Source of the DNA: Viola odorata
Taxonomy: Eukaryota > Streptophyta > Magnoliopsida > Malpighiales > Violaceae
Direction: 5' to 3'
Assembly: GCA_963691705.1 (NCBI GenBank)
Contig: OY829541.1
Span: 54,421,931 to 54,485,930 of the forward strand
DNA length: 64,000 nt
The notes below the pieces were generated by a model. The model was not told the origin of the DNA, made no database searches, and worked only from the letters and a program-made list of their open reading frames with translations. A program made the position numbers and the translations under genes. The number at the start of each line of letters is the position of its first letter. Position 1 is the first letter of the stretch. Below, piece after piece: positions 33,010-43,510 of the stretch.

Positions 33010-36000
33010 TCAGAAACCTGTGTGGTAATTTTCTGGTTTATACCAGAGGGAGAAATCAATCCCTTTGCTTTTCAGATTCTTAGTTGCAGGTGCAATACTC
33101 TCCAAAAGCTGCATTTTGAAAGTGTGCCACAGAGCACATCAAATAATTTAGCACCCTAGAGGCAAAATGAAACAACTACTAAAATGAGCATCACAGCAAG
33201 TGGCATCACATAAAACTTCTTGATGCACGTTGTTTGAGGGTTTACCATCTCAATACAGTGGGAACAAACAAACATTTTGCATGTGTGTGTGTGTGTATGA
33301 GTGTGCAAAATAGCTCTCTCCATAAGCTTAAACTTTTAGAGCTATAGGTTCTTTAAAATGATACCAAAACTGATGAATAAATGGATAAGACTAACTTTAC
33401 GATTGGTTTCAGCATTGTCCACATCTCAATAATTAACAAGCTATGATTCATGGTCTATTCATAGATAATAACAAGAGCCGCCATCAATTGATAGCAAGCG
33501 TTTCTTCTAATTATCAAGTGAGCGCAAAAAATCAGATGAATTTACAAACTATGTAATGAATGCTTGTTTCTATATGTAAAGTTTTCCATGCCAGTTGGAT
33601 GTACCTAAGGTGGGCCAACAACAAAAAAATCAATACAGAAGTACTGAATTCTAACCTTTGCATGCATCACGCTGTTAGACACCAAAACGGATCTATCAAA
33701 TACACAAAATTTTCCACCATCCATGCAAGTTACAGTCCCACCAGCTTCTTCAACTATCTGTTGGAGAAGGAAAAGAATAACATTAACAATTTAAAAGGTA
33801 TAACAAGACCCTGAATAGTAGAAAACCTGTGTCTCCAATCAACATTATAATTCAGTAAATCTCTTCAAATGCATCATGACCAGAAATAAGATGGTAGATG
33901 AGATGTTGGCATGTTGAATGATTATGTATATAGTGGTACCACCCAGCTCATCAGCCTACGAATGTAAGAAATAGTTGCGATCAATAAGGAAACAGTTAGT
34001 TGCCAACATAATAAGTTCAGGCAATAATGAAATAATTTATGTGGACTCGGACATAAGAAATCCATTTTATACAGTAGCATTGACATCATGAAAGTATGAA
34101 AATAGCCTAAATTACCAATATTAAGCATTAGAACAGCGGATGAAGAAAGAAACATGAAGAGTAAAACAATCAAGACACCAGATGAAAAGAGGCTTGTCAC
34201 AAAAGTTGCCTAAAGGTGTTGAATATAATTTTTCGGGCTAAACGTGTCCATATTTGGTCCATAAGACATCTCGCGGAGATGGAGTCTACTTGCACACTGA
34301 ACAAAAGCATTTGTCAAGAAAAGGAACTTTACCAAAACACCAGCAGCCATGTCCCATGGCTTCAGGCGATATTCCCAATATGCTTCCACAATCCCTAGAG
34401 CTACATGGCACATGTCAACTGCAGCAGCACCAAGTCTTCTAACACCCTACAATTTTAATTGAAACTTGTGTGTATGAATGTGAGAGAGAGAGGGAGTGGG
34501 AAGGAAGAGAAAAACAAAAAAGATCATACTATTTTAAAATAATATATCTACATATAGAAAACCAGACATAGGGAACCAATTTAAAAGGAAGAAGTGATAG
34601 TACCCTGCTGACATCAGTGAAGTGCTTGAATAGCTCGATGTTAGTAGACCATGCATCATCATGTTCATATCCGAACCCAGTCACAAGAAGAGATTGCTCA
34701 ACCTAAATAACATTAGTCAGACATCAAGCAATGGAAAATGAGGTGCCCCTTCATACATCTTGAAGCAAACTGAGAACTATCACATGCTATGCTCCTGTAG
34801 TCAATGCTCTGATGTTGTCTTACTACCAACATGTCCATCGACTAAATTCTTGTGGGCAATTCTAAGAAACAGATTAGAAGCGATAAAATGACTTTTTTGC
34901 AAGTATATAGGGAGAGGAAGTATCATGTGCCAAAGGACTCTAATCCATTGGATGCAAGAGCAGGTTCAAATTAGGAGTACGAAAGGCATGAGCTTCAGTA
35001 GACATCAATATGGGCATTCCACGGCAGAGCTTTAGAATACAATTTAAGACACATAATTATATGTTAATCTAATCATCCCAGATGCTTTCTGAAAGTCAAA
35101 GATCTTAATATAGGATAACTTACCCGTTCAGTTTGACTCACGTGAATTTGTTGGCCATTGCAAAATGCTCCCCCACCTAAAACAATTGAAAGTAGCACCA
35201 TAAATAGGATTACAATGACTGAAGCAATTACATAAGGAGACACAAACATAGCAAGTAAAAAAAGAACATTTCCTACCTGCAGTTGCAGAAAATATACGTG
35301 TATTCCAAGCCATAGGCCCTCCTACAAACTCTACCTAAAAGTGAAAGCAGCAATGTCATCTTCCTTTATAATGTCAGCTATTTATTCATAAATATGTTTT
35401 CATCAAAGAAAAAATGCATTTTTTTTCAAACAAATACGAGCAACCCTTTTAAGATAATCTGTTTGATGAAAGAAAAAATATATATTATGTACACACACAC
35501 ATATCAGTACCACAGCAGCAGCAACAGGATTTCCTTGAAACAGAACTCCCACAGAAACAGCAAAGCTAGGATAACCATGAGCAAAATTTGTTGTCCCATC
35601 TGCACAAATAACAAGACTGGATATCTTAAAGTCATTTAAGTGCACAACACTGTTGCAGTACGTGTGCAACAAATGTGCAAATTATACAGCAATTCACGAC
35701 CAAATTGAAAGGTAAGAACAAGAATTTAATAAAATCGGCAAAGGAGGAATCAAGATTGATGGATATGAACCTAGAGGATCAATGCACCAAAGATAATCAG
35801 ATAATGCATCTCCAATGATTCCTCCCTCCTCCCCAAGAATGAGGTGATCTCCAAAATTCTGTCTAATAACTTCTAATATAGCGGCCTCACTTGACTTGTC
35901 TGTGCTGCACGAAAATAAGCATAAATGAATTGAAATTTGCCTGGGTTCATTTCAACAATCTATCCAGTTATACCGTTATCTTTAAATGGAAAGTTTCTTG

Positions 36001-36772
36001 CCCATAGAGTGAAAGAACCCAACTGCCAAAAGCCAAGCATATGAATCATCGTTACAGGATTGCAACCAATTAAGAAAATTTATCATCGAGCTTGGCACTG
36101 TGACTCAAAATAAATTAGTTAAGCAGAAGTTATCTACAGTAATACAGTGAAAAGTGAGCAATGCAGCTTGCTAATCTCCTAACAGAACAAAGGTGATAAA
36201 TTTTGCTCCTTGAGATTTCAAGCTTAAACACCAAATATACATCATCTGAGAAGCACACTAATGAGGACTTACTCAGTCAGTAAGTCCTTTATAAGTTATG
36301 CTCCTGGGATTGTTAACCGCATCCATCACCACCTGAATTTAACAAATAAAAGAGGAAAAAGCTTGACTACCCTGCTCAGCTAGATAATTTGAGAAATTAA
36401 AAGAAACAAAATTTTATCCAAAAAACTGACACTTTCAAGACAAAATTAAGAATAAAAAGGTGACCAGACCTTAGCACCAGTCTTGGCTGTACATTCAACC
36501 ACTTGAATGAGCTGGCTTGGTGGTACAGACCCAGTTGATTGAGCACCCATTTTGGGATACCGCCTTTGACTAGCGGTCTCTGAAAAAACTGCCTTTGTAC
36601 ACAGATTTTTGGATGGTTTAGCGTTCAAGAACTGAACTTTTTGATGCCCACATGGAGAATTTTCATGGAATCTTTGTCTTGAGTGATTGAAGAATGAGAA
36701 TGACGAGGTGGGTATGTGAGAGAACCTGAGAGGAATGTTTGTAGAGAAAACTACTGACCTGCCCATCATCAT
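33010..36772 (-). CDS. IMPL1: plastid inositol monophosphatase-like protein IMPL1, apparently disrupted
   Basis: Ten exons are readable on the minus strand, from 36470-36772 (exon 1) to a stop at 33010-33012. Metal-binding and catalytic motifs are present: LGEEGG, WCIDPLDGTTNFAHG (exons 3-4) and KPWDMAAG. The N-terminus (MGRSVVFSTNIPL...) is a likely plastid transit peptide, as in Arabidopsis IMPL1 (At1g31190). The family hydrolyses myo-inositol monophosphate with Mg2+. The oddity: exon 2 (36332-36273) reads VVMDAVNNPRSITYKGLTD and then TGA directly before the GTAAGT donor, and its phase does not fit exon 3. Relatives have LVTD here, so about 8 nt appear deleted. Either the allele is null or the assembly has an error. 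Otherwise every exon is clean. Confidence 0.85.
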
Positions 36773-37728
36773 AGATTATGCGGGTGAAGAAGCTGAACTG
36801 TGTGCCGCAGAATTGAAAAAGATACTACAAAGGAAGGTTTCTGTTTCACCAGATTCTTTGCCTCGTCATTTTGTCAGTATATCTTCCACCGGTTACCGGA
36901 AGATGGATGGACAAAGGTGCAGCCAATGGATTGGCAAAAGCGGGCAAATAACTTACCAGTCGTTCACTACCCTACTATAAATAAAGTGTGAAAAATTTAT
37001 TTATATATTAATCTACAACATTCATTGACAAAATGGTATCTTTTAATTGTTAAACACACAATTTTAAATTTTTTTAAAATAATATTTTAATTTATCAATT
37101 TGTAAATAATAGTCTAATATTATAAAGATATTTTAGTATAATAAATCTTTAAATTTTATGATACAAAACATAACAAAATTTAAAGTGACTAAATATTAAT
37201 AAATAATAAGTATTAATATATTGAAATATAATGAATATGTTTAACAAATATCTAGTCAAAAAGTATCGTACTTCATATGAAGATAAGATTAGATCACTTA
37301 CATTTAGAGCTTCAAAAATATCCTTGAACAATACAATAGTTAATTAGTTATACTCATATACTATGTAACACATTAATACAATTTAAATTTAAATCTTAAA
37401 CCTCTAAACAATTAACTCAAGTAAATAATGATATTGAAATATAGATACCATAAATCTAAATCATAAATTTCCATTAACCATTATGCAAATTAATTATTTT
37501 AGTTGTCATCTAATTAGTAATTACATTTTTTATAACAATTGACATAATTCTTTCTTATAACAATATAATTCTCTTTTCATTAAGTAAAATACTGAACAAT
37601 AAATATATATTCATGATATACCTTAATAATTATGTATTATAGTAAGGATTAATTGTAATATTACTAGTATATGTCGTATCATTAATAATTAATGGTTTTA
37701 GTTTATACATATTAACTTACAGTTAAGT

Positions 37729-37845
37729 TTAAAAGGAAAAAAAGGAAAAATGATTAAAAAAAATTATTTCTTGGTTCTTACTTAAGTTTAAAAGGAAAAA
37801 AGGAAAAATGATTAAAAAAATTTATTTCTTGGTTCTTACTAGTTA
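37729..37845. repeat. tandem duplication, about 58-60 bp unit
   Basis: Two adjacent copies of a block beginning TTTAAAAGGAAAAAAGG and ending TTCTTGGTTCTTACT. Confidence 0.85.
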
Positions 37846-37929
37846 CTATGGAGAAGAGGATTTGAACCTCTCCCTTTTAAGATGATAGGTGAGAAGTTAA
37901 CCATTAAACCAAATTTAAACTTTGATATC

Positions 37930-37960
<31 letters not shown>

Positions 37961-38137
37961 GTCAACCGGTTCTTCGGTTTTACGGTTCAGTTTACAAATT
38001 TTAAAATTAGAGAACCGAACCAAACCAGAAATTTCGGTTCCGTCCTACAGTTCCAAAAAAAATATCAACGGTTCGGACCGATTCAGTACGGTTCCAATTC
38101 GGTTCCCGGTTTGGGTCGGTTTTTGTACACCCCTACT
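37846..38137. mobile_element. truncated hAT-type MITE, copy A
   Basis: It shares with copy B the tRNA-like block (GAGGATTTGAACCTC ... GTTAACCATTAAACC), an (AT)n run at about 37938-37962, the CCGGTT/CGGTTC-rich half and the right terminus TGTACACCCCTA. The left terminus AGGGGTGTACA is missing, so it is truncated on that side. Confidence 0.65.
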
Positions 38138-38290
38138 ATCAAAATCAAAACTATCTAACTAAGTGTTGTTCCAACCTCCCTAGGCTGCTCGGTCAAATGG
38201 GTTATTGGACACCCGACATGGGCTTTGTCCAAGCCGTGTTTGACCATGCCCAAACCCAGCCTGAGTTCAATAGGCCTAGATTCGAGTTTG

Positions 38291-38553
38291 TAGGGGTGTA
38301 CACGGGCCGGTCCAGTCTGGTTTTTGGGCTAGAATCGGACCGGACCGGACTTACCGGTTCTTGTTCAGGACAGAACCGGCCCGGCCCGGACATTTCCGGT
38401 CCGGGCCGGGCCTGGATTTTTTTTTTTTACTTAAAATTTATTCTTGCACACAAATACAAAAAAAGTGGGAGCCAAGAGGATTTGAACCTCTCCCCTTTAA
38501 TATAATAAGTGATGAGTTAACCATTGAACCAAATGGAAATTTTGATATTATTA

Positions 38554-38584
<31 letters not shown>

Positions 38585-38763
38585 TTCTGGTTCTACCGGT
38601 TCTCCGGGCCTGTTCCCGGATTTGAGGGATGGAGAACCGGACCGAACTGGAACTTTCCGATCCGGTCCAATCCGGGTCAAAAAAAAGAAGAAAAAGTTGG
38701 GCCGGTCCAGTCCGGGCCAAAAAAAAGACGGTTCCGGTCCGGCCCGGTTCTTGTACACCCCTA
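38291..38763. mobile_element. hAT-type MITE, copy B, complete
   Basis: 473 bp with terminal inverted repeats TAGGGGTGTACA / TGTACACCCCTA and a perfect 8-bp target duplication CGAGTTTG (38283-38290 and 38764-38771), as for hAT elements. Subterminal DNA is rich in CCGGTCC/CCGGGCC. The centre holds a tRNA-like block on the minus strand: A-box-like TGGTTCAATGGTTAAC (38531-38516) and B-box-like GGTTCAAATCC (38488-38478), plus an (AT)n run (38557-38582). No coding capacity. Confidence 0.85.
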
Positions 38764-39419
38764 CGAGTTTGTGTCCGATCCTCACGCTCAAGTTTGGCTG
38801 TTGGCTAATTTAAAATAATATATATTTATTTATTTATTTATTACGTAAATATAAAATATCACTATATTATTACAAAGTGGTTGGTAATTTGATGTCCTGA
38901 ACTCTGTTTTCAACTTCCACGATCTAGGTTCAACAGTCACGTTTTTCATTTCTTCCCATTAATTTTACATTTTATTTAAACATAAAAAAAACTAAAGTGA
39001 CTCTTTTTGCCCATCATAATTTTTTTTTTCCATTTAGGTCATTTTTTTTAGTTTATTTACTTTCCATATCACCAAAAGTTAAAACCTCTTTGTGAAGAAC
39101 CAAACATATGTAGATACAATCTTAAAATTGGGGTACATTTTGGCAAAATTGCAAACGAGGGTATATACTACAAATCTAAGGGTGTTAAAACGGGTTTGAC
39201 CCATTAGGTCGACCCTTACTCGATCTTTTTAAGACAGGTCCGGGTCAAGTTGTTGATCCGCCAATTACGTGGGTTAGGTATAGGTCGACCCATTTTTCTC
39301 CTTTTTTTTGTGAGAAATCTGAGTTTGATACCCTATTGGTACCTTTGATCCGTTTATGAAGTAGGTCATAAGTTCTATCTGTAATAATAATTAATAATAT
39401 GACATAGTGTTATCAAAAC

Positions 39420-39834
39420 CGGATAGAACTAGACCGAATTGCCGATTCAATTGATGATCCATAGGTGTATAAGCAACGAAAAACATAGCCCCCATAGATG
39501 TATAAATCGTCGCTATAGATCTAGATATCGTCGCTATAGCTTCATCGTTGTGATGAAAATTCGGTCGAAACTTTTTGGGATAGAACTTTTCCGTCGCAAA
39601 TGTCAAGATTTGTCGACTGAATACACTCCGTCGCAACATAATCAATTTCAAATTATTTTTGCGACGGATGACGGCTTGGCCGTCGCAAAAGAATTGCGAC
39701 CGAATTTTCGGTTGCAAAATCAGACGTGCGACGAGCGTGGTACTGAGGGTGGGATTGTGACGGACGTCCATCGCGGAATTTTGATGCTTTCCGACGAAAC
39801 TAGTCCGTCGGTAATTTCCTGTTTTTTTGTAGTG
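39420..39834 (-). mobile_element. terminus of a CACTA (En/Spm-type) transposon
   Basis: The right end reads CACTACAAAAAAACAGG on the minus strand (39834 inward), the signature CACTA terminus. It is followed by subterminal repeats of the CCGTCG / TTGCGACGG type through about 39560. The matching opposite terminus was not found, so this is a fragment; the left limit is approximate. Confidence 0.65.
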
Positions 39835-39866
39835 TGATCATAAAAGTTGAGTCTTATAAGACTCCA

Positions 39867-40155
39867 AGAACATGACAATTTTTATTTTATTTTTTAAAAT
39901 TATTGATCTTTTACCATATTTGAAAAAGTTCCTAATATTCAAAGTTGTTGAATTGTTGATTTATATCCCTAATATACATTATACATTAATTCTCTGTCAC
40001 CCAACTATTGTGGCATGTAGGATTGCATTCAAAAGATTAATTAATTAAGTTTTTATCTTCTATTTTAATAGAAACAAATAAATATATAATAACCATATAA
40101 CTAAAAAAAGAAGGAGAAATTTATGGATAAAAGTGGACATTTGTTCTAGAATATC
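39867..40155. repeat. dispersed direct repeat, left copy
   Basis: Shares GACAATTTTTATTTTATTTT, ATATCCCTAA, CTGTCACCCAACTATT, GGCATGTAGGATTGCATTC and AACAAATAAATATATAATAACC in the same order with 42977-43190. Confidence 0.8.
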
Positions 40156-41258
40156 CGAATCAAACCACTAATTTGCAATTTATTCAAATTGAACAATGTT
40201 TGCTAATTTAAAAATGGTTTTAAAACCTGTTTGACTTCTCTTAAAATTATGAGTTATAAGATTGCAACATCTGAATCGTGTTGAATGAAAGCCTTAAAAG
40301 GAGAAAGTGAAAGTTACGTGGTATTAATTTTTATTTTTTTTACCAATAGATAGGAAATTATATTATAATTAAAGAAAAACTCTTTACAACAATTCAGAGT
40401 CCGTGCACAAAATTAATCAAAGAACTCATTTAGGGGTTACCAAATAATAAATTAAATTTTCAGTTTTACCCACCTCTTAATCACATAATACAATTTCACA
40501 AATAACACACAAGTCCTCACAAAACGACAAACAAAAGGTCACAAGAACTCACAAAAACGAAGACGGAACTATGGAGAAATAACATCTCACTTATTAATGG
40601 ACTAATAAAAAATATGAAAATTGTATTTTATTGCCGATCTTGCCGCTAAAGTCTTCAAATTTGTGATTCTATCATTATCTCCGCCATCTCTCTAACCCCA
40701 AGAAAGATGATGAATCAATAAGTAATAGATTTGAGGGAAACCTGAAAATGTTAATTTGTAGATCCGAAGAGATAAACACATGACAAATTAAGAGAAGAAA
40801 AAAATGAAACAAAAAGAAAGGTTCACCGTCGCTTACAATCCGGGCGGCAGCTCTTAAAAAAAGGAACAGCTGGGGTTTTTGTGCGCTATTTTTAAGTTGT
40901 GGTATCAATTGGAACGTTAATTTTACTAGTAATAAAATTCATAAACAAGATTGTTAGAAGCGCACTTAAGTACTAAAACACTGGAGATTTTTCAGCGGCT
41001 TGAAACGTTAAAAAGCTACGGTTTTTTCTATTTGTTTGTATTGTAAAGCTTTTAAGATCTACTTCCGCAAACTTGCCAAATTGCGGTATTTTCTAATTCC
41101 CACGGTGAAAAAGAGGCTCTTCAACATTTTACTTGTCTCCGCGATTTTAATTAAATATATTTAATTATCCAACATATATATTTTTCCGCCTTCCGGCAAT
41201 CCCTATGTCATTTATCCTTAAACAGTTAAACGACTAAGAAAACTACAAATGATGAGTT

Positions 41259-41272
41259 GTATATATATATAC
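41259..41272 (+). promoter_or_regulatory. TATA region of the S1-family gene
   Basis: GTATATATATATACTG lies 70-80 bp upstream of the ATG at 41340. Confidence 0.5.
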
Positions 41273-41339
41273 TGTAAATGAAAGGGTAACAGTGAACACA
41301 AACACATATGCATGCACAATATTTGCGTAATACTTAAAT

Positions 41340-41795
41340 ATGGTTGGTCGTCCACACAGTTTGATGCCTTTCTTGGTACTACTGGTTCTTATAATTCTGC
41401 AGGTTCCTTCGGAAGGAGTGACTGTGATCATCCTAAACAGATTAGGGGCTGGGAATGACCTAAACCTCCATTGCCGATCTAAAAACGATGACCTTGGGCC
41501 GCACACAATACCAGATGGGGGCGAATATCATTTTTATTTTGAGCCCAACGAATGGGGTACCACACTCTTTTAAAAAATTGGTTAGATTATTAATCATCAT
41601 TATAATATGTTATTAAATATAACACGTACTAATTAGTTGAATTACCATCATCTATATGTAGGTACCACACTCTTTTATTGTGACTTATCATGGATTAATG
41701 TTTCGAATTTCCATTTTGATGCCTACAGAGATAGCTACGATTGTGGACCATGTTATTGGACAGTATCCATGCAAGGTGTTCTCTTTGGACATTAA
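41340..41795 (+). CDS. self-incompatibility protein S1 family (SPH-type) secreted protein
   Basis: Two exons, 41340-41556 and 41662-41795, give 116 aa. A signal peptide (about residues 1-26, MPFLVLLVLIILQVPSEG) is followed by VTVIILNRLG, LNLHCRSKNDDLGPHTI, YHFYFEPNEWGTTLFYCDLSW and SYDCGPCYWTVSMQG. These match the plant S1 fold, with four cysteines (residues 45, 79, 100, 103). Family members are small secreted proteins; poppy S1 is the pollen-rejection ligand, most homologues have unknown roles. The family is mostly intronless, yet here a 105-nt intron interrupts GTTLF. The sequence GGTACCACACTCTTTTA occurs exactly at both edges (41556-41572 and 41661-41677). Without splicing the frame ends at TAA 41571-41573. 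Confidence 0.72.
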
Positions 41796-41863
41796 CCGCA
41801 CCCTATACAAATAAGCTTAAAATAAGAGTTACTAGTAAAAAGAAGAGTTGAATAATTACTAGG

Positions 41864-42026
41864 AAAAAACTTGGGTAGATCATGATTTATCTACATCATG
41901 ATCTAAGATATCATGACACGTGTCCCAAATAGTGCTAGAATACCACTATTTTTGACACTGTTGGACACGTGTCATCATCCTACATCATGATGTGATGTAG
42001 GTAGATCATAATCTACCCAAGTTTTA
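41864..42026. mobile_element. small MITE with nested inverted repeats and two G-boxes
   Basis: Terminal inverted repeats AAAACTTGGGTAGATCATGA / ATCATAATCTACCCAAGTTT, about 160 bp apart. Inside is a second inverted pair ATGACACGTGTCC / GGACACGTGTCAT with ACACGTGT cores. No coding capacity. The target duplication is not clear. Confidence 0.75.
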
Positions 42027-42334
42027 CTGATAAGTACTGATGATGTTATTAAAATAAGTTATTTCGGCTTCTTTTCATGTTTCTCCGGCCTATAAGATTT
42101 TTATGGATGTAATACAAAAATTGCTGTTAGATCTTTTAATCGGGCTAAGTTTTTGTCATGACTAATCAAAATAAGCACAAGGTGTGTATTTGTTATTTGT
42201 TATTGTAGATTAGCTACTTCTAGGATGAAGTGAAGTGAAAACGTAAACCAAACTTTCAACAAAACTGTTCGTAATAAATATAAAGCATAAGAATGTAACT
42301 TATATTATTAAATTGGTCCTTGAAAAGATCCAAG

Positions 42335-42612
42335 CTAGTTTCTTATGGAATTCAAATTAAGAGGTACATCGCAAAAGCAAAAATTCTTAACACAATCGCA
42401 CACACCCATTTTGCAATCAAGTTTGTTGTGGCATTTTACTCCCGTATTCACTACTTTAGCCTCCACGCCCGAATGTTGAGAACCTGCACATTATCAATTA
42501 GTTGCGTTCAACTCCCGAACTATATTATTAAGTAAGGTACATGATACGTACCTGTGATTGCAAGAAACAAGAGCACAGCCAAGAAGATCGTTTTGAAGGA
42601 AGGCTTTTCCAT
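42335..42612 (-). CDS. small secreted cysteine-rich (defensin-like) peptide
   Basis: Two exons on the minus strand, 42612-42552 and 42483-42335, code 69 aa; the intron is GTACGT...GTGCAG and phase is kept. Residues 1-29 form a hydrophobic signal peptide (MEKPSFKTIFLAVLLFLAIT). The mature part has six cysteines spaced C-x5-C-x4-C-x-C-x4-C-x-C (CHNKLDCKMGVCDC, then CFCD). This exon plan, with the intron near the signal cleavage site, is typical of plant defensin-like and nodule-type cysteine-rich peptides. The exact subfamily is not recognised. A TATA box lies 110 bp upstream. It is likely expressed in reproductive or specialised tissue (inference). Confidence 0.7.
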
Positions 42613-42720
42613 GGATTTTTTCACTTGAGGAGTTTTTTAATCTTCTCTTTGTTTTGTTGATGGTTGAAGTAAGAAGAAAAGGGTATTTGCTAGTATGATA
42701 GAGTCTACCTTTGTTGCGCC

Positions 42721-42729
42721 TTATATATA
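42721..42729 (-). promoter_or_regulatory. TATA box of the cysteine-rich peptide gene
   Basis: TATATATAA on the minus strand, about 110 bp upstream of the ATG at 42612. Confidence 0.6.
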
Positions 42730-42976
42730 GACAAATTCTAATGCATATCGATCACGCGAGTGTGATAAGGCAGATTATTTGCACAGACACAGAGAGATCA
42801 TCAACAAGAAAAGAAAGAACATCAATTCCTTATTCTATGCATTTGGGGTTAATTTGTTTCTTATGGGAGGCAATCTCTTGGTAAGTTTTTTTTGTCATCA
42901 ATAAATGCACACAAGTCCTGTATCTCTATTATCCGTAAAAAAAAAGAATATTAGCAAATGGCTATCCAAACTAAAT

Positions 42977-43190
42977 ATGACAATTTTTATTTTATTTTTT
43001 AAAATTCTTGATCGTTTACCATATATTCAAAATTGTTGATTGATATCCCTAACATACATTATACATTATTGCTGTCACCCAACTATTATGGCATGTAGGA
43101 TTGCATTCAAAATATTTTAACAGAAACAAATAAATATATAATAACCAAATAACTAAACAAAGAAGGACATTTATCCTAGAATATAGAACC
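42977..43190. repeat. dispersed direct repeat, right copy
   Basis: Same orientation and block order as 39867-40155, but shorter by internal deletions. The two copies bracket the S1 and cysteine-rich peptide genes. Confidence 0.8.
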
Positions 43191-43510
43191 GCTGGTTCTT
43201 CTCAAAGCTGCGCTTTTAGGTTCAATTTTTTCAGTTCTCATTTTGTTTCGCATCTTTCAGTTCTGCTTTGATTAGTGCAGCAATTAGCACTCGTGAAATA
43301 TGACTTAAAATGATAAATGCACTGTCATTTATTGCTCATCTTTTCTTTTTCTTTTTAGCAAATTTATTTATATTTATTGCAGATCTGTACAATCATTCGA
43401 GTCCAGGGTCGTAGGAGTACAAGATAACTTTACATCATACAAGATATACACGCCATAACAAATATACAGAGGACCTTCTCTCCTGACCCGAGCACAATTC
43501 AGTTCAGACA

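Larger units (their letters stand above)
36773..41258. other. repeat-rich intergenic region
   Basis: 4.5 kb with no gene I can support. It contains the IMPL1 promoter, a 60-bp tandem duplication (37729-37845), two related hAT-type MITEs, a CACTA end, and the left member of a dispersed direct repeat. The remainder is AT-rich. Confidence 0.6.
42613..43510. other. intergenic region, peptide gene promoter and LCAT4 3' UTR
   Basis: About 900 bp, with the peptide-gene promoter at the left, the right copy of the dispersed repeat in the middle and the LCAT4 3' UTR at the right. Confidence 0.5.

Noticed and set aside
36735..36980. Plus-strand ORF over the IMPL1 5' end
   Set aside because: Overlaps the promoter/5' region of a real gene on the other strand and has no recognisable domain.
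38478..38531. Possible tRNA gene
   Set aside because: A and B boxes are present but no cloverleaf, acceptor stem or anticodon arm fits; it is part of a MITE.
40675..40908. 77-codon minus-strand ORF
   Set aside because: Phe/Leu-rich chance ORF in AT-rich DNA; no family.
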